Shown here piece by piece: positions 11,880-23,152 of a DNA stretch of 64,000 bases. The position numbers and the translations under genes are program-made. The DNA comes from Eledone cirrhosa (taxonomy: Eukaryota > Mollusca > Cephalopoda > Octopoda > Eledonidae). The notes under the pieces were generated by a model. That model was given only the letters and a program-made list of their open reading frames with translations, had not been told where the DNA came from and searched no databases. Where the stretch lies: assembly GCA_964016885.1 (NCBI GenBank), contig OZ024745.1, positions 51,861,992 to 51,925,991 on the forward strand, given 5' to 3'. How positions within the stretch are numbered: position 1 is the first letter of the stretch; every line of letters begins with the position of its first letter.

Positions 11880-12177
11880 GAATTTTATATTCTTCGAATG
11901 AAAAGAACCTTCTGACCAGAATCTTTCTTTGCAACGAAGGCCGTATGGCCTCCGTTTATTTTTGGGATTCGAAACCGATCGGTAAAGGTAACTATAGTAG
12001 TTAAAGTCAATTTTTTAAAATTTATTTTGAAACTTTTTCATTATTTGCTAAACCTTGTTTATATATGTTCTGGCTCGTTAATTTATTAACCTGCCATTGA
12101 ACCACATTGGCATTTGGTTGGACAATACATGCGTCCCTTAGCGCCTTGTGCGTGAAGGAACACATATCCTATTATTA

Positions 12178-12203
12178 TTATATATATATATATATATATA
12201 TAT
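12178..12203. repeat. (TA)n microsatellite
   Basis: Short TA tract on the upstream side of hammerhead copy 2. Confidence 0.9.
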
Positions 12204-12432
12204 CCAAACTGAACCTGAGCCGATAAGGTCTGGTTTCTTGGGTATGTCACCATTTATGAAATAAATTTTGCATTTTATCTGATGAGGGCGTACCGAAATG
12301 TTGGTCCCCTTGAAATATATATAATAAAATAAATATCGTTTTATAAATATGGTTTCCATTTATTAATATCATTGATATTATACTCCAGAAAATTTGTTGA
12401 GTGCTTCGAATCTGTTTTAAATAAATTTGTTG
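12204..12432 (+). mobile_element. Hammerhead-bearing repeat, copy 2
   Basis: Plus-strand order: TGGGTATGTCACC (12239), ribozyme (12272-12330), AAATATCGTTTTATAAATATG, GTTTCCATTTATTAATATC (about 12351), then CCAGAAAATTTGTTGAGTGC (12385). A related TTTGTTGAATGC word lies next to copy 1 at 6417, but on the opposite strand relative to its ribozyme, so the flanks have been rearranged. Confidence 0.7.
12272..12330 (+). ncRNA. Hammerhead ribozyme candidate (minimal type I)
   Basis: Stem I ATTTTAT (12272-12278), core CTGATGA (12279-12285), stem II GGGCGTACC / GGTCCCCTT in nine-pair register with two mismatches and two G-T wobbles, core GAAA (12312-12315), stem III ATA/TAT with a TA loop, cleavage base A at 12323 (triplet ATA), stem I return ATAAAAT (12324-12330), seven Watson-Crick pairs. 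Every invariant core base is present. Confidence 0.65.
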
Positions 12433-12518
12433 AATAACCAACAAATTATTAAATATCTCTTTGCTTATATATATATATTTATATATTTATTTATATGTAT
12501 ACATATATAGATATATAT

Positions 12519-12520
<2 letters not shown>

Positions 12521-12605
<85 letters not shown>

Positions 12606-12673
12606 AAGAGAGAGAGAGAGTGTGTGAGAGCGAGAGAGAGAGATAGAGAGAGAGATATATATAGAGAGAGATA
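12521..12673. repeat. (GA)n microsatellite
   Basis: About 150 bp of GA dinucleotides with rare TG, AA and TA interruptions. Read-through gives Arg-Glu or Ser-Leu repeat peptides that are artefacts. Confidence 0.97.
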
Positions 12674-12759
12674 CAATACTTACACATATACATATATAAT
12701 ATCTCCCTCTACTGAAAATGCTTTATCTCATCCAGCAATGAGTTGAAAGTCTGTACACG

Positions 12760-13290
12760 TTTCCTCTCTGTCTTTCTATCAATAGAGATGTTGCAGCTTT
12801 AATTCTTTCTGAGAGAATTCTGTTGGTGCATAGAGTTGGCACATATTCACTAATTCGAGGATGATATGTAGAAGCTTCCGCATATTGCTATATATTATAG
12901 AATATGACCACCTCCATTTCCAACATATAATGTGTGCTCTAATTTGTTGTTGTTTATTATTGCTGCCTCTTGCATATAGAGGAACACCCACGTAGTTGCC
13001 TATTCCATGCATATCATTGATTCATTGTCTTGGCACATTACCATGCAATCATAGGGAATTTGAGAATTCAATTAAATCATCTCCAACTAACACCTGTGTA
13101 TATCGACTGCAGCGTGTGTTCATTTGAACCCCAGTTTCCGCCTTTCATGGGTTTGAATGGAAAACGGAATAAAACATCTTAGTTTAAAACACCTACGAAA
13201 CACCCTTAGAATATTTCTTCTTCATTATGCATATTCCTCTCCCCTCAAATTGTTGGCATTCGTCCTAAATCAGAAACCATTATTATTATT
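12760..13290. other. No recognised gene
   Basis: Unremarkable sequence between the GA tract and the next SINE. Confidence 0.55.
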
Positions 13291-13295
13291 ACTAT

Positions 13296-13455
13296 TTGTC
13301 GGACGCCATGCTTTGAAGCATAGAGTTACGTCCCTTTATGATCTGAGTTCAAATCCCGCCGAGGTTAACTTTGCCTTTCATCCTTACGGGGTCGATAAAA
13401 TAAAGTACCAGTAATGTACTGGGTAATTGCTAGCCTTGTGCCTAAAATAGAAACA

Positions 13456-13456
<1 letters not shown>
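13296..13456 (+). mobile_element. tRNA-derived SINE, 5'-shortened
   Basis: Starts inside the tRNA-like head (TCGGACGCCATGC) and continues through the B-box-like GAGTTCAAATCCC, the body and the AATAGAAACAATT end. Its 3' end passes straight into the (ATT)n tract, as expected if the tail seeded or landed in the ATT repeat. Confidence 0.88.
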
Positions 13457-13554
<98 letters not shown>

Positions 13555-13567
13555 GTTATTGTTATTC
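13457..13567. repeat. (ATT)n microsatellite between SINE and LINE 3' ends
   Basis: About 110 bp of ATT triplets, ending with GTTATT units. It is shared between the SINE tail on the left and the Dong/R4-like LINE 3' end on the right. Confidence 0.97.
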
Positions 13568-15598
13568 CTTGAATCTCGGTCATTGATGTTGGTTAACTGG
13601 AAAGTCCGTTGGATTGAATATCAAGCCACTACCTGCAGCCTCAGATATTCAGGACGTATCGGAGGGTTCTTGCTGTTCCAAGCAAGCATGCCTTTTGAAG
13701 CGTTCCAAAAAGCGTGAAGGGGCCGATTTTCTTTAACCATCCCTGGAAACCTTTGGAGATAGTCCCCAGTGCGCCTATGACAATCGGGATCACTTTGACT
13801 TCATGGCAGTTCCAAATCCTTTTCACCTCCCACTTTAGGTCCTGGTATCGGTTAATTTTCTCCCTCTCCTTCTCTTGCACTCTCGTGTCGAACGGGCAGG
13901 CCACATCCACAATCAGGCACGATCTTTTTTCTTTGTCCACAACCACCAGGTCGGGTCTATTGTGTTCCAGTTTTTTGTCCGTCTGTATCCTAAAATCCCA
14001 CAGCACCTTCACCTGACTGTTCTCCATCACCGCCTCTGGCCTATGCTCATACCATTTCTCAGAATGTGGTAGATTGTTTACTTTGCACAGGTGCCAGTGG
14101 ATCACCCTGCCCATCACATCGTGTCTCCAGCCCTTATAGTGGGTCTGGGCTAGGTGTTTACACTCGGACACAATGTGAGCCACCGTCTCCTCTCTCTCTC
14201 CACAGATCCTGCACAGTGGGCTAGCCTCCTCCTTGTAGATATGGTGCTTCAACCACTTCGTTTTGAGGGCCTGCTCCTGCGCAGCCATTAGCATTCCTTC
14301 TGTAGCCTTTTTGAGGTCTCCTCTTCTCAACCAGTTCCATGTCTGTGGATCTCTAAATTCAGTTTTCTCAAAGAAGGTACTATGAAGGGATTTTCCCTTA
14401 AGGCTGCTCTTCCTCCTTGATGTTATTTCCTCCTTGGACATCCCCTGGCCTACTGTCCCCTCCTTCAGTACAGTTCTGAGCATTGGCTCCTTACTATAGG
14501 TCACGTATTTGTATAGGTTGTTTTTCTCCATCTGAACACAGTCCTCTATGCTGATAAGACCTCTTCCACCCTCAGATCTCCTTAGGTAGAGTCTATCGAC
14601 ATCAATCCTCTTGTGGAACATGTTGTAGATAGTCAATAGCTTCCTAGTCTTCCTATCCATTTCTTTTTGTTCAGCAACATTCCATCTCAGAATTCCCGCA
14701 CTGTACCTAATAATAGACACAGCTCGGGAATTTACTGCGCTTATGGCATTTCTGCTGTTCAGATGTGACTTCAATACGCTCCTTACTCTCCGAATGTATT
14801 CAGTTCTTAACAATTCCTTCATTTTTTTGTTCTTTATGCCATCAGCCTCCAGAACGCCCAAATACTTGTATCCTTCCTCGGAGTCAATTTCCTTTATCAT
14901 CTCACCTGTTGGTATCTGGATCCCGTTACTTCTGCTCAACCTACCCCTCTTCATCACAATGACTCCACATTTACCAATACCAAACTGCATACATATATCA
15001 CTGCTGAAAATACGGACAGTGTCAACAAGCACATCCAACTCCTTCTCACTTTTCCCGAAGAGCTTAAGATCGTCCATGAAGAGGAGGTGATTGATGGTAA
15101 GCTCTCCCCTTCCCAACTTGTATCCTGCTCTCACCTTTCGCAGCATAATGGTCAAGGGCATCAGGGCAAGGACAAACAACAGAGGGGACAGGCTATCTCC
15201 CTGGAAGATACCTCTCTTGATCTTCACGCTTCCCAAGGATACTCCAGTTGATGTCAACTCTGTCTCCCAGGACCCCATACTCCTGCCCAGCAACTGTCTG
15301 ATGTTATCTGCCACCCTGAAGATCTCCAGGCTTTTGGTGATCCAGGAATGAGGCACCATGTCAAATGCCTTTCTGTAGTCTATCCATCCCATGGCAAGAT
15401 CAGTGTGTCTCCTCCTGCAATTCCCCATTACCATCTTATCAATAAGCAACTGGTCCTTTGTACCACGTGACTTCTTTCGGCATCCTTTCTGTTCGTCCGG
15501 TAACAAGTTGTTTGTGTGGAGGTGATGGTAGATTTCCCCAGACACAATGCTCGTCAACAGTTTCCACATTACGGGCAGACATGTGATAGGTCTATATC

Positions 15599-15600
<2 letters not shown>
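13568..15600 (-). mobile_element. Dong/R4-like LINE, 5'-truncated, flanked by (ATT)n on both sides
   Basis: About 2 kb of non-LTR element with a site-type restriction-like endonuclease rather than an APE endonuclease. In element sense it begins abruptly inside the reverse transcriptase right after (AAT)n, runs open to a stop at 13641, and has a ~70-bp 3' region ending in AATAACAATAATAAT. Dong elements are known to insert into TAA repeats, and R4/Dong is one of the restriction-like-endonuclease clades, so the flanks and the protein agree. The clade name is inference. Confidence 0.8.
13641..15600 (-). CDS. Reverse transcriptase with restriction-like endonuclease, N-terminally truncated
   Basis: About 650 residues without a stop or frameshift. 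An upstream ATG at 15815 joins it only through an Asn run encoded by the microsatellite and unrelated sequence, so the real N-terminus is missing. In order: RT motif [34 protein letters not shown], palm [33 protein letters not shown], the catalytic FMDD box ([11 protein letters not shown], both Asp kept), thumb [13 protein letters not shown], a zinc knuckle [18 protein letters not shown], then [20 protein letters not shown], the PD-(D/E)XK-like endonuclease signature of R2/R4-type LINEs. The C-terminus ends TLRYVLNI. The preserved frame suggests recent insertion. It cannot be autonomous, because the DNA-binding N-terminus and 5' region are gone. Confidence 0.82.
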
Positions 15601-15659
<59 letters not shown>

Positions 15660-15663
15660 GTTA
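15597..15663. repeat. (ATT)n microsatellite between two Dong/R4-like copies
   Basis: About 65 bp of ATT triplets. In element sense it is the 3' tail of the upstream copy and at the same time the 5' junction of the downstream copy. Confidence 0.96.
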
Positions 15664-15880
15664 TTTTGCTTTTGCATCATGGTTTCCACCTGAGAGATCT
15701 GAACAAACTGAGCAACAAGTCTGGCGACCTCACATAGTGTGCACGTTTCGCACGAGATGGGCTGAGCGAAAAAGTGCTGATATTTTAAGGCAGTAAATGT
15801 GAGGTTGTACTCCAATTTCTTCTAATTTCTTATCTAATTCCTTTGGTATCAACCCCAGTGCACCAATAACAACAGTACTC
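15664..15880 (-). pseudogene. 3' end of a second Dong/R4-like LINE
   Basis: Minus-strand translation gives [20 protein letters not shown] then [20 protein letters not shown] and VRNVHTM-stop. This is homologous to [20 protein letters not shown] at the end of the neighbouring copy. It is followed by a ~70-bp 3' region ending GCAAAAGCAAAATAACAAT and (AAT)n. The sequence differs clearly from the other copy, so the two are separate subfamilies lying head to tail in the same ATT tract. Confidence 0.8.
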
Positions 15881-15883
15881 GCA

Positions 15884-16128
15884 TAAAAAAGAAGGGACAA
15901 AAGCTAAATATTTTGGGCAACAAATACCATCATCTAAACCAAAGTCACCAGCACCTACACCAATTCCACCTCCACCACCATCACCAACAACTACCACAAT
16001 TAACACCCCAACAGAAACCGCAGACACCAACATCATCGCAAACCAAACCAAATCCACATCCACAACAAAAGAAAATCTAAAAGAAAGAAACAAACCTCTG
16101 TTATTATACAGCAAAAACACAATCTAAA
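15884..16128 (+). pseudogene. Pro/Thr-rich tail of a LINE ORF1-like protein
   Basis: An open plus-strand stretch reads KKEGTKAKYFGQQIPSSKPK, then a proline-threonine run, then TETADTNIIANQTKSTSTTK and a stop after YSKNTI. Composition resembles the Pro-rich C-terminus of the LINE ORF1 at 10351-11391, and an RT scrap in the same orientation follows. Identity as gag tail is inference; no zinc knuckle is visible. Confidence 0.45.
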
Positions 16129-16447
16129 CAACTACACACAACAGAACACAAGCATTCCAGAAACACACGACATAACCCCTGCGTTATCAGAGAAGGCGTA
16201 TGATCTTAGACACGAGGGGACGAAAGAGTCGCTTAGTTGAGGGGTGTTAACTAAACCACAATATGGTCTTTGGCAGACCACAACAGACGCATGGTATTTG
16301 ATCCCAAGCACCATGAGGTTTTTCAGTGACAATTCACGCAAATGAGGGATGGATTTCAGAGCCTACCTCGATTTCCTACCATGACTCTTGGCATTGGAGG
16401 CGGAGTGTTGCTAAAAACCGTTAACAGCCTAGGAAATATGGGTCACA

Positions 16448-16572
16448 ATGGCTAACTGCACGAGTGACAAATCCCCTGGTTTAGATGATCTGCCATACCA
16501 GATTTACACAAGCATGCCAGACGTGTTCGGCGACATACTAGCGAACGTCTTCGCCAACTGTATATGTAACTC
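16448..16572 (+). pseudogene. LINE reverse transcriptase scrap
   Basis: The frame reads MANCTSDKSPGLDDLPYQIY then TSMPDVFGDILANVFANC. This matches the KSPGLDGLPYELYLAMPDLF motif of the LINE at 8790 and is a hallmark RT block. It is only about 40 codons, followed by unrelated sequence with a possible poly(A) signal (AATAAAG at 16683), so it is part of a rearranged or 3'-replaced copy. Confidence 0.75.
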
Positions 16573-16689
16573 ATCACCTTTTAACTTTTTACCTGTTTTC
16601 TCTGTTTACGTTTTTCATTATATGTAAGTCGTCACTCTTCTTGTCTAATGACATTGTCGTTTTTTCTTTTGGCCCTAAAGAACAATAAA

Positions 16690-16820
16690 GAAATAATATT
16701 TAGCTTTGCCTTTTATCATCACGAGGTAGACAGAATAAATTACGCACTGAAGCCGAATTAAATGACTTTTACCTTTCTTTCAAATTGCTGGCCTTGTGCC
16801 AAATGTAGACACACTTATTA
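16690..16820 (+). mobile_element. Diverged SINE 3' half
   Basis: TTTGCCTTTTATCATCACGAGG, then AATTGCTGGCCTTGTGCC and an ATT tail correspond to the second half of the SINE family, with internal substitutions. Confidence 0.65.
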
Positions 16821-17869
16821 TTATTGAAATAATAATTTTATTTTGTTTTATTGCTAATCATACTCTTGCCGTTGCTGATGCTTTTGATAATTATATCCTA
16901 TTAATTTTATTTGTTACTGTCATTTATACTATGATTACCTTTAACAAAACAAAACGCTACAGTCAGAAATAATAACATCGTAGGAAACAATACGATAGTT
17001 AGAGCATTTCCATTATATACAACTAGAATATCACTTGGAATGAATTCATGATTTAAATACATAACGAGCTTATATTTTCAGATATGTATGTAATCCTATC
17101 ACTATCCCCGAACATAGGTTATACCTGCCAAGAAATACTTCCAATCATTTCCGACTGGCATATTTCCCATTGAAAGTGAACATCGGCAGTTGTGTTGCCT
17201 AAAAGTATATAAATTAATATGATGGCATACTAAATAAAATCGATCATCTACTTTTGGCCAAGGAAGCTATTAAGTGCTTTATACATACAAACGCACACAC
17301 ATACACAGGCAAACACACATACAAACACATACACACAATCATACGCATATAATTATGTGTATATACAATTTAGTTGATTACTCAAGGAAAGAAAAATTAG
17401 AAAGCATTGTAACATTTCATAATATTAAGGTACTAAATTTGGCACATGTTGCACGAAAAGTATTCTATATAATTTATTATATAGGTCGCTTCGTACATTT
17501 GTATTTAGCAGTTCGAATTTCGCTTGATTCATTTTATTATAAAGCATGCCTTCAGTAGATGGCACGGCTATTTTCTTCACATATGTGTAGTATCATTCTG
17601 ATCGGATTCTATTTCTCCTATAAGAGAGTGTATGTAGTTTAAATTAAGTTATAATACACTGAAACAACCATCAATATTTCTATATTACTATTAGCAGATT
17701 TTGAAGAAACAATTTAGCGTAACCAATTATAGCTACATTTACTAGGTATTGCAATCTAGTAATATATTTGATAGACATATGGTCCTCTCATTGCAAGTAT
17801 TAGAAACACTAAAAGAGATTGTGTTATGTATTGTCTCATTCCATAATTCATGTCACGATGGTAAATAGT
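16821..17869. other. No recognised gene
   Basis: AT-rich sequence with a CA-rich patch at 17290-17345. Nothing assignable. Confidence 0.55.
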
Positions 17870-18030
17870 TTCTGCATTTGACATTATGCCCGAAATTCCA
17901 ACGGAAGTCGATTAAACCAACTGTAGTACTTTACTGGTACCTTATTTTCTCGGGCAGCAATTGGATCTAAGAACGTAAATGACCGTAACTCTAAAGGTTG
18001 TCCGACACGTTACCCATTCTGACAATCTAA
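17870..18030 (-). mobile_element. Old SINE remnant
   Basis: Contains TACTTTACTGGTACCTTATTT, close to the SINE word ATTACTGGTACTTTATTTTA, followed after rearranged sequence by TAACTCTAAAGG ... GTCCGACACGTTACCC, resembling the SINE head. Strongly diverged. Confidence 0.45.
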
Positions 18031-18220
18031 CGATCATACGATGAAAAAGAGGGAGTAAAATAGAAATGCAAGTATATTTATAAACGATATTGAACGGAAT
18101 CTTTTCGGGGTGGCACAATTTGTCAACGAATCAGATTCTGGAGGATTTGAAGGCAAAAAGTGGTAGGAAAAAAAGAAATAACGAAGGGATAAATATATTT
18201 AGTAGAAGTTTTTGTTTTGG

Positions 18221-18267
18221 AGGGGGGGGGGGGTATGATGTTTCCTTTTATAATGTTTGGTGGTGGT

Positions 18268-18305
<38 letters not shown>

Positions 18306-18312
18306 TGAGTGT
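18221..18312. repeat. G-run and (GT)n microsatellite
   Basis: An 11-G run at about 18222-18233, then TGG and a GT tract at 18270-18303. Confidence 0.93.
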
Positions 18313-21300
18313 GGTTGCAAATATAGAGGTTTGCTTACAGATTTGCGTAAATTGGTTATTCCCATCACATATACTGCTGACGTCATAGCTGATCTTGCCT
18401 AAACTGATAATATCTTGCTTTCCGGAAATACGATCGAACAGCACAGGATCTCTTCATCTGCACCTGAATCCTTCTTAGATTCAGAACCTGCAAGCATCAG
18501 ATACCTCAGATATCGAGCATATATGTTATTTCAAATATCTGATAGGGTCCACTGTCTCCATTCGCAACATGGATGTCAGGAATGCTCAATCATGGAGAGC
18601 ACTTCACTCTTTACAGAGGGTGTCGAATGTGGCCATCTTCAAGGACACATAAACAATGGTTTTATGAATTGTTTGGAATAGATCCCGGAGTACAGTTCGG
18701 AGTTGTGGATGATTAATACTCTTTGCCGCAACAGACTCAATGATACTTACCTCAGGATATTACGTGTGGTATACTTAAACTCATGGATTATGCATCCCCC
18801 AAAGAATGGTTGTATGGATCTCTGATGTTGTGGCATGTCGAAGTTTGGCCCTTGTCGGCCTTTTTACTCATTACGATGAACCCGATGGATTCTAGATACA
18901 AAGTGATGAGCTGGTCCATATCACCTTGAAATCAATTATCAAGTTATTGACATCAACCAACAAAATTTTGGCATAATTTTACAAGTGATCCTTATATTAG
19001 ACGTTCATTCTCAGATGTAATACCATTTTCGGCTCCCATTAATGATTCATTCAATCTGCTCCCAGGGACTGCCGGATTTAGCTTTTTCCAATCCACGAAG
19101 AGTGAAAAACGTGTCGTTGAAATGTCGCATTCGTCTGCTTGAAATTAAATTGCAAGACGGTATCTTACTATCTTAGTCCGTTAAAACCTAATATCAGGCT
19201 TCATTTTGCTATGGTGCCCCACTATATTAAATACTTACCTGAAACCAAGTAAACTTCAAAGAAATCAATAAATTTCATCATCTCCGTTCGCACTTAGGAT
19301 GCAATATACCTTAATTGACATACCTAATTCCCCCATAACCAACCTCTTTGTAATATCTGTGCTAATTTCTAGCAATTCCTAATCAGAGCCTGACAGGATT
19401 AGTTCTTGAACTACAGACCAGTATATCAATCGTGCCACTTGATCTACCTCTACATTAATATTACAGTAAGGCTTCTTTTCTGTGAACATATAGACAATAA
19501 AACAATTATTTCCGCAGCTGGCAGATTAAAATTGCAGAGAGCTTATTCAATCGACATAACATATACTCTACTTAGATATTTTCTAGATAGCATCAGCTGC
19601 AGGTTAACTACGGATCATTCGAAATAAACTAGGTTACCAATTTAACAATTAGAAAGGCCTGAGTAGATTTCGTTGATATTTAAACACCGATACCAAATCT
19701 AATAATGACCATCCCTCAAACCTTATTTCTATATGCCATTCCTGTATTCTCTTCCTCCATATAGTTGGAGGTTTCTAATTAAACTTGTAGACACCCCAAA
19801 CGTTTACGTAGCCCGTCCTTATTTGAGTCATAGATGAGCATTAGATAATTCACCAATGTTGTTGCTGCCCACAATCAGTAATATTGACTTGCCATGCGGT
19901 CTATTAAGACGCTCCATATTGATGGATGCACACATCACTCAAATACCAGATCCAGACGTACCGCACGAGTAACACGGCACAGCAGTGGCTAATATACACA
20001 AGTTTATATCGTGGGAGAGGTCTTTAAAAATATAAGTGTCATGGGTGGTATGCTAGAGTTGAATATATATACGTGCGAAGAAATAAAAGGATCAAGTCCA
20101 CATTTCTGCCGGTTAAACTACTACATCAATATTCATTTAACAGGTGAAGGTAGCGTTTTAAATGAGTGATAGTTTAATGAATTATATTCACACGTATCTC
20201 ACTGTATTAAATCTATGACTATGTTGACTATTCAAGCGATAATGAATAATGTAATCAAGGAAATCTAGCGAAATTACTAGGTTGCATTTTCTGCCAGTTT
20301 CACAGGCCTTTGTTCCTTGTCTTGGCATGTGTGAGTCGACATGTAATGTGTTTCTATTTATCTTAGTATTAGTCTTTAATAGTGAATTTATCAATTATGG
20401 TTAATTAACCAATAAAGGAAATTGCATCAATGTGTTGCTTCCTGATTTTCTGTTCCCATTATTACAATAAATTATTAGTTAACATGACAAGAATCATATG
20501 CGTGTGATGTTGATCTTATCAAGCATAGCGTAAGCTCAAATATTATGTCACTTAGAAGTTGCATAATATACATCAGAATATAGCCAACTGCATATCAGGC
20601 AGATTATATATAATTGACATAATTTCATTATAAATGATTTTTAAAAATTTTCTAATTTAATTTTCTTTTATGATACTATATTTAGACACGAAAAGAGAAA
20701 AAAAAAGGACACGTCTAAAGACTTGAATTGATTGCCTAGTGTTTAATAAATAATTATACTGAGTGCAGAGGCTTGAAATTCCTATAAAATTCAAATAAAA
20801 TTACATATCGAAAAAGCAATTTCTAACATAATTGCAAATATGTGAGAAACTGATTTCTCAATTAATTTACGTATTGCATACACGCGTACATATTATTCAA
20901 GCTAAAGCTGAAGTTAACGTTGGCGAATTTATACGCATGGAGTTTAAACGTCTCGGTGTATGTTCTCACTTGTATCAATTCTTCATTGGTTGTTACAAAA
21001 TATTTCTATAGTCTGTTATTTCCCTAGTGGTGTGTCACATTTGTAGATAATGAGGATTTATTTCTTCTTTATTAAAGACGAACATTTGGAAGTTGGAATA
21101 GTATTGGTATAATATAAAGCATTGGTATAAGAGAAAGAAATGGTATAAAAGAAGGAACATTTATATTGGGAAGGCAAAATTTCGTTTTGATATGACTTAT
21201 CAAGGGTAAGCAATATTCATGAAGCCATTAAAGATACAGCTATATCTACAAATACCTAATGGTATTTTCTCTCCTCACGTTCTATCAATCTCTCTATACA

Positions 21301-22290
21301 TTTTCATATTTCAATGTATTCAATAATATGGGTTTATGCGTATTTCCGTCGGGCTAGTCAATGTTTATCTAACAGTAACTTTAATACATACACCTTCCTC
21401 AGCATATTACAGGTAAAAAAAAAGTGATATATAAATATGTGATATGATACACCGATGTACATACGATGTTCAATGTTCTGAGTTGAATCTCAGTTTTTCT
21501 CAGCATGTTGGTGTTCGACATTTAAACATAATCGTTGGTTCGAACTGCTTTCAACGACATGCTATATATTTGTCTAAGGCATCCGGCCATCACCAGATTC
21601 ATGGATATCGCCAACAATCATTCAGCTATCGGGAGTGATAAAGATAACTGATAACGTGGTCGCTAAGTTGCATTCCCTAATAAAGTACTCGTTATTTCAT
21701 TTATGCTTAAATGGTCAGTTTATTCCATAAATTGAAATAGGAAAAGTAGAAAATTGACTTCATATTGATTGTATTAACAATATTCCGTTGTGTCGAGGTT
21801 TACATTAAATGGATTGGTGTAGAAAATATTTGTGGTCAGTATGTGGTGAGCGATTGTCGTCCCCCATATAGGCTCATGTGTTATGGTGGATTGCCTTTAT
21901 CATGATTTGTGCATTATGTATAGTTTAAAAGATAATGTATTTCTGCTAATGAGAGGTGTTGTAATATGCTACGTTTCTTAGGAACTACGGTAAAAAGATT
22001 TTCGGTTGATACTATCTATAATTGTTAAGGACGCTTGTAGGTAACCAATGGGAGCTTGTACTTAAAAGTCGGATCTATTGTTAATTACTTGTGTCCCGTT
22101 TCTAATTATTGAAATATAAGAGCCACATTTGATGGTTGTTCGGATCTAATCTTCGACAACCAGTAATTTCTATACTAATTTCGATTCGGTTTTTCTTTTT
22201 TTCTTTTCTAGAAACTGGGTAAGGAACACATTAACGGGAAAAACTTTGACAGCAGAAAAACCAGGTTGAGATGGAATTCAACCACCTTTA
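18313..22290. other. No recognised gene
   Basis: Nearly 4 kb without long simple repeats or a recognised element. The part from 18390 to 19100 is somewhat richer in G and C and may hold an old transposon, but no frame gives a family I know. Several ORFs of 60-90 residues (for example 18415-18681) have no recognisable domain. Confidence 0.5.
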
Positions 22291-22464
22291 TTACATATAT
22301 ATATATTGTTATATTTAGGGAGGGTCATATTGTTATTATATTGCAGAAAGAATAATTTAAAAAATCTCACCGTTTGGTTTGGACTGGTTTTCGTTTCTAT
22401 ATATTTTATATCTCTATAGTTAATTTAGCTGGCAATCAATGTTTAACATTGATTGACCAACGGT

Positions 22465-22467
<3 letters not shown>

Positions 22468-22514
<47 letters not shown>
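22468..22514. repeat. (TA)n microsatellite
   Basis: Pure TA at the left border of the repeat unit that follows. Confidence 0.96.
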
Positions 22515-22519
<5 letters not shown>

Positions 22520-23147
22520 AATTAGTATATCTACCAACATGGACATGGACACATGGAACTTATACAAAAATAATTCAGTGGATGGAAAAAAGCGAGCGTG
22601 GACTAAATTCCAAGACATTGAAAAAATCACTGCCTACTCGGTCGGTGGCAAATTCAAAAGAATCAATCACGTGAGATCGAGGTTAATCAGTCAGGAGTGG
22701 GGTGTTAAAAAGACAGTAGCCGAGCCATTACTATTAACTATAGTAGCAGTTTTGGCAAATTTTTGCTCAACAAAATAATTCGGAGATAAATTATAAAGAA
22801 TTAGTATATCTACCAACATATATATACAGATGCATACCTATGCTAGCAAATATATAGGTTTTGTCTAAGTAACTTTGTGGTTCAATGCAAGGGGATGCAG
22901 AACAATTATATGAAAAACGTAAAATAAGAAAATTATAAAAATTAACTTACTTACTAAAATTTCACTCTTACTAATTAGTTTCTGAAAGGGAATAAACATG
23001 GTTTCCAAATTGAGAGCATGGAAAAGCCTTTCGTCATCAGGAAGTCTGATCTCAGATAAGTTACCAGGCGATGCGTGGACACAGGGAACTTATACAAAAA
23101 TAATTCAGTGGATTTTATAATTTTTTATAATTTTCTAATTTTAAGTC

Positions 23148-23152
<5 letters not shown>
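22515..23152 (+). mobile_element. Permuted head-to-tail repeat unit (family A)
   Basis: The family is defined by comparison with the inverted copy at 62805-63325. Here the unit starts in its middle (GAATTAGTATATCTACCAAC at 22518), repeats the same word at 22798, crosses the unit junction (AAACGTAAAATAAG ... TTAACTTACTTACT, 22915-22960) and ends in a second GGAACTTATACAAAAATAAT block at 23084 that duplicates the one at 22555. It carries a weakly conserved ORF (22539-22778; SVDGKKRAWTKFQDIEKITA, EWGVKKTVAE). Such permuted copies are typical of Penelope-like elements or of templates derived from circular or concatemeric RNA. No enzyme domain is visible. Confidence 0.6.

Larger units (their letters stand above)
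6541..12000 (-). mobile_element. Two-ORF LINE, L1/Tx1-like, near full length, inactive
   Basis: A gag-like ORF1 (about 11879-10351) is followed by an APE-endonuclease/reverse-transcriptase ORF2 (about 10160-6806) and a roughly 260-bp 3' region ending CCCTGGTGGCAAATAAA near 6545, then A/T-rich tail and (TA)n. The region is much richer in G and C than its surroundings (for example 7100-9900), which marks it as inserted. The 3' boundary is firm because an independent copy at 45125-45505 ends in the same words. The 5' boundary (about 11880-12000) is a guess from where the composition drops. Frameshifts, stops and a mutated catalytic site show it is dead. The APE-type endonuclease, CCHC gag and C-terminal CCHC fit the L1/Tx1 group; I cannot place the clade more exactly by eye. 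Confidence 0.85.

Noticed and set aside
12495..12746. CRISPR-like or regulatory array
   Set aside because: Pure GA dinucleotide repeat without spacers; eukaryotic context.
15604..15815. N-terminal extension of the Dong-like ORF from ATG at 15815
   Set aside because: It reads an out-of-frame part of the neighbouring element's 3' end plus an Asn run from the microsatellite. This is not the protein's true N-terminus.
23020..23045. Minus-strand CCTGATGACGAAAGG as a hammerhead
   Set aside because: Core words are adjacent with no stem II. The related 63241 site (CTCTGATGAAGAAAG) also lacks a proper stem II.
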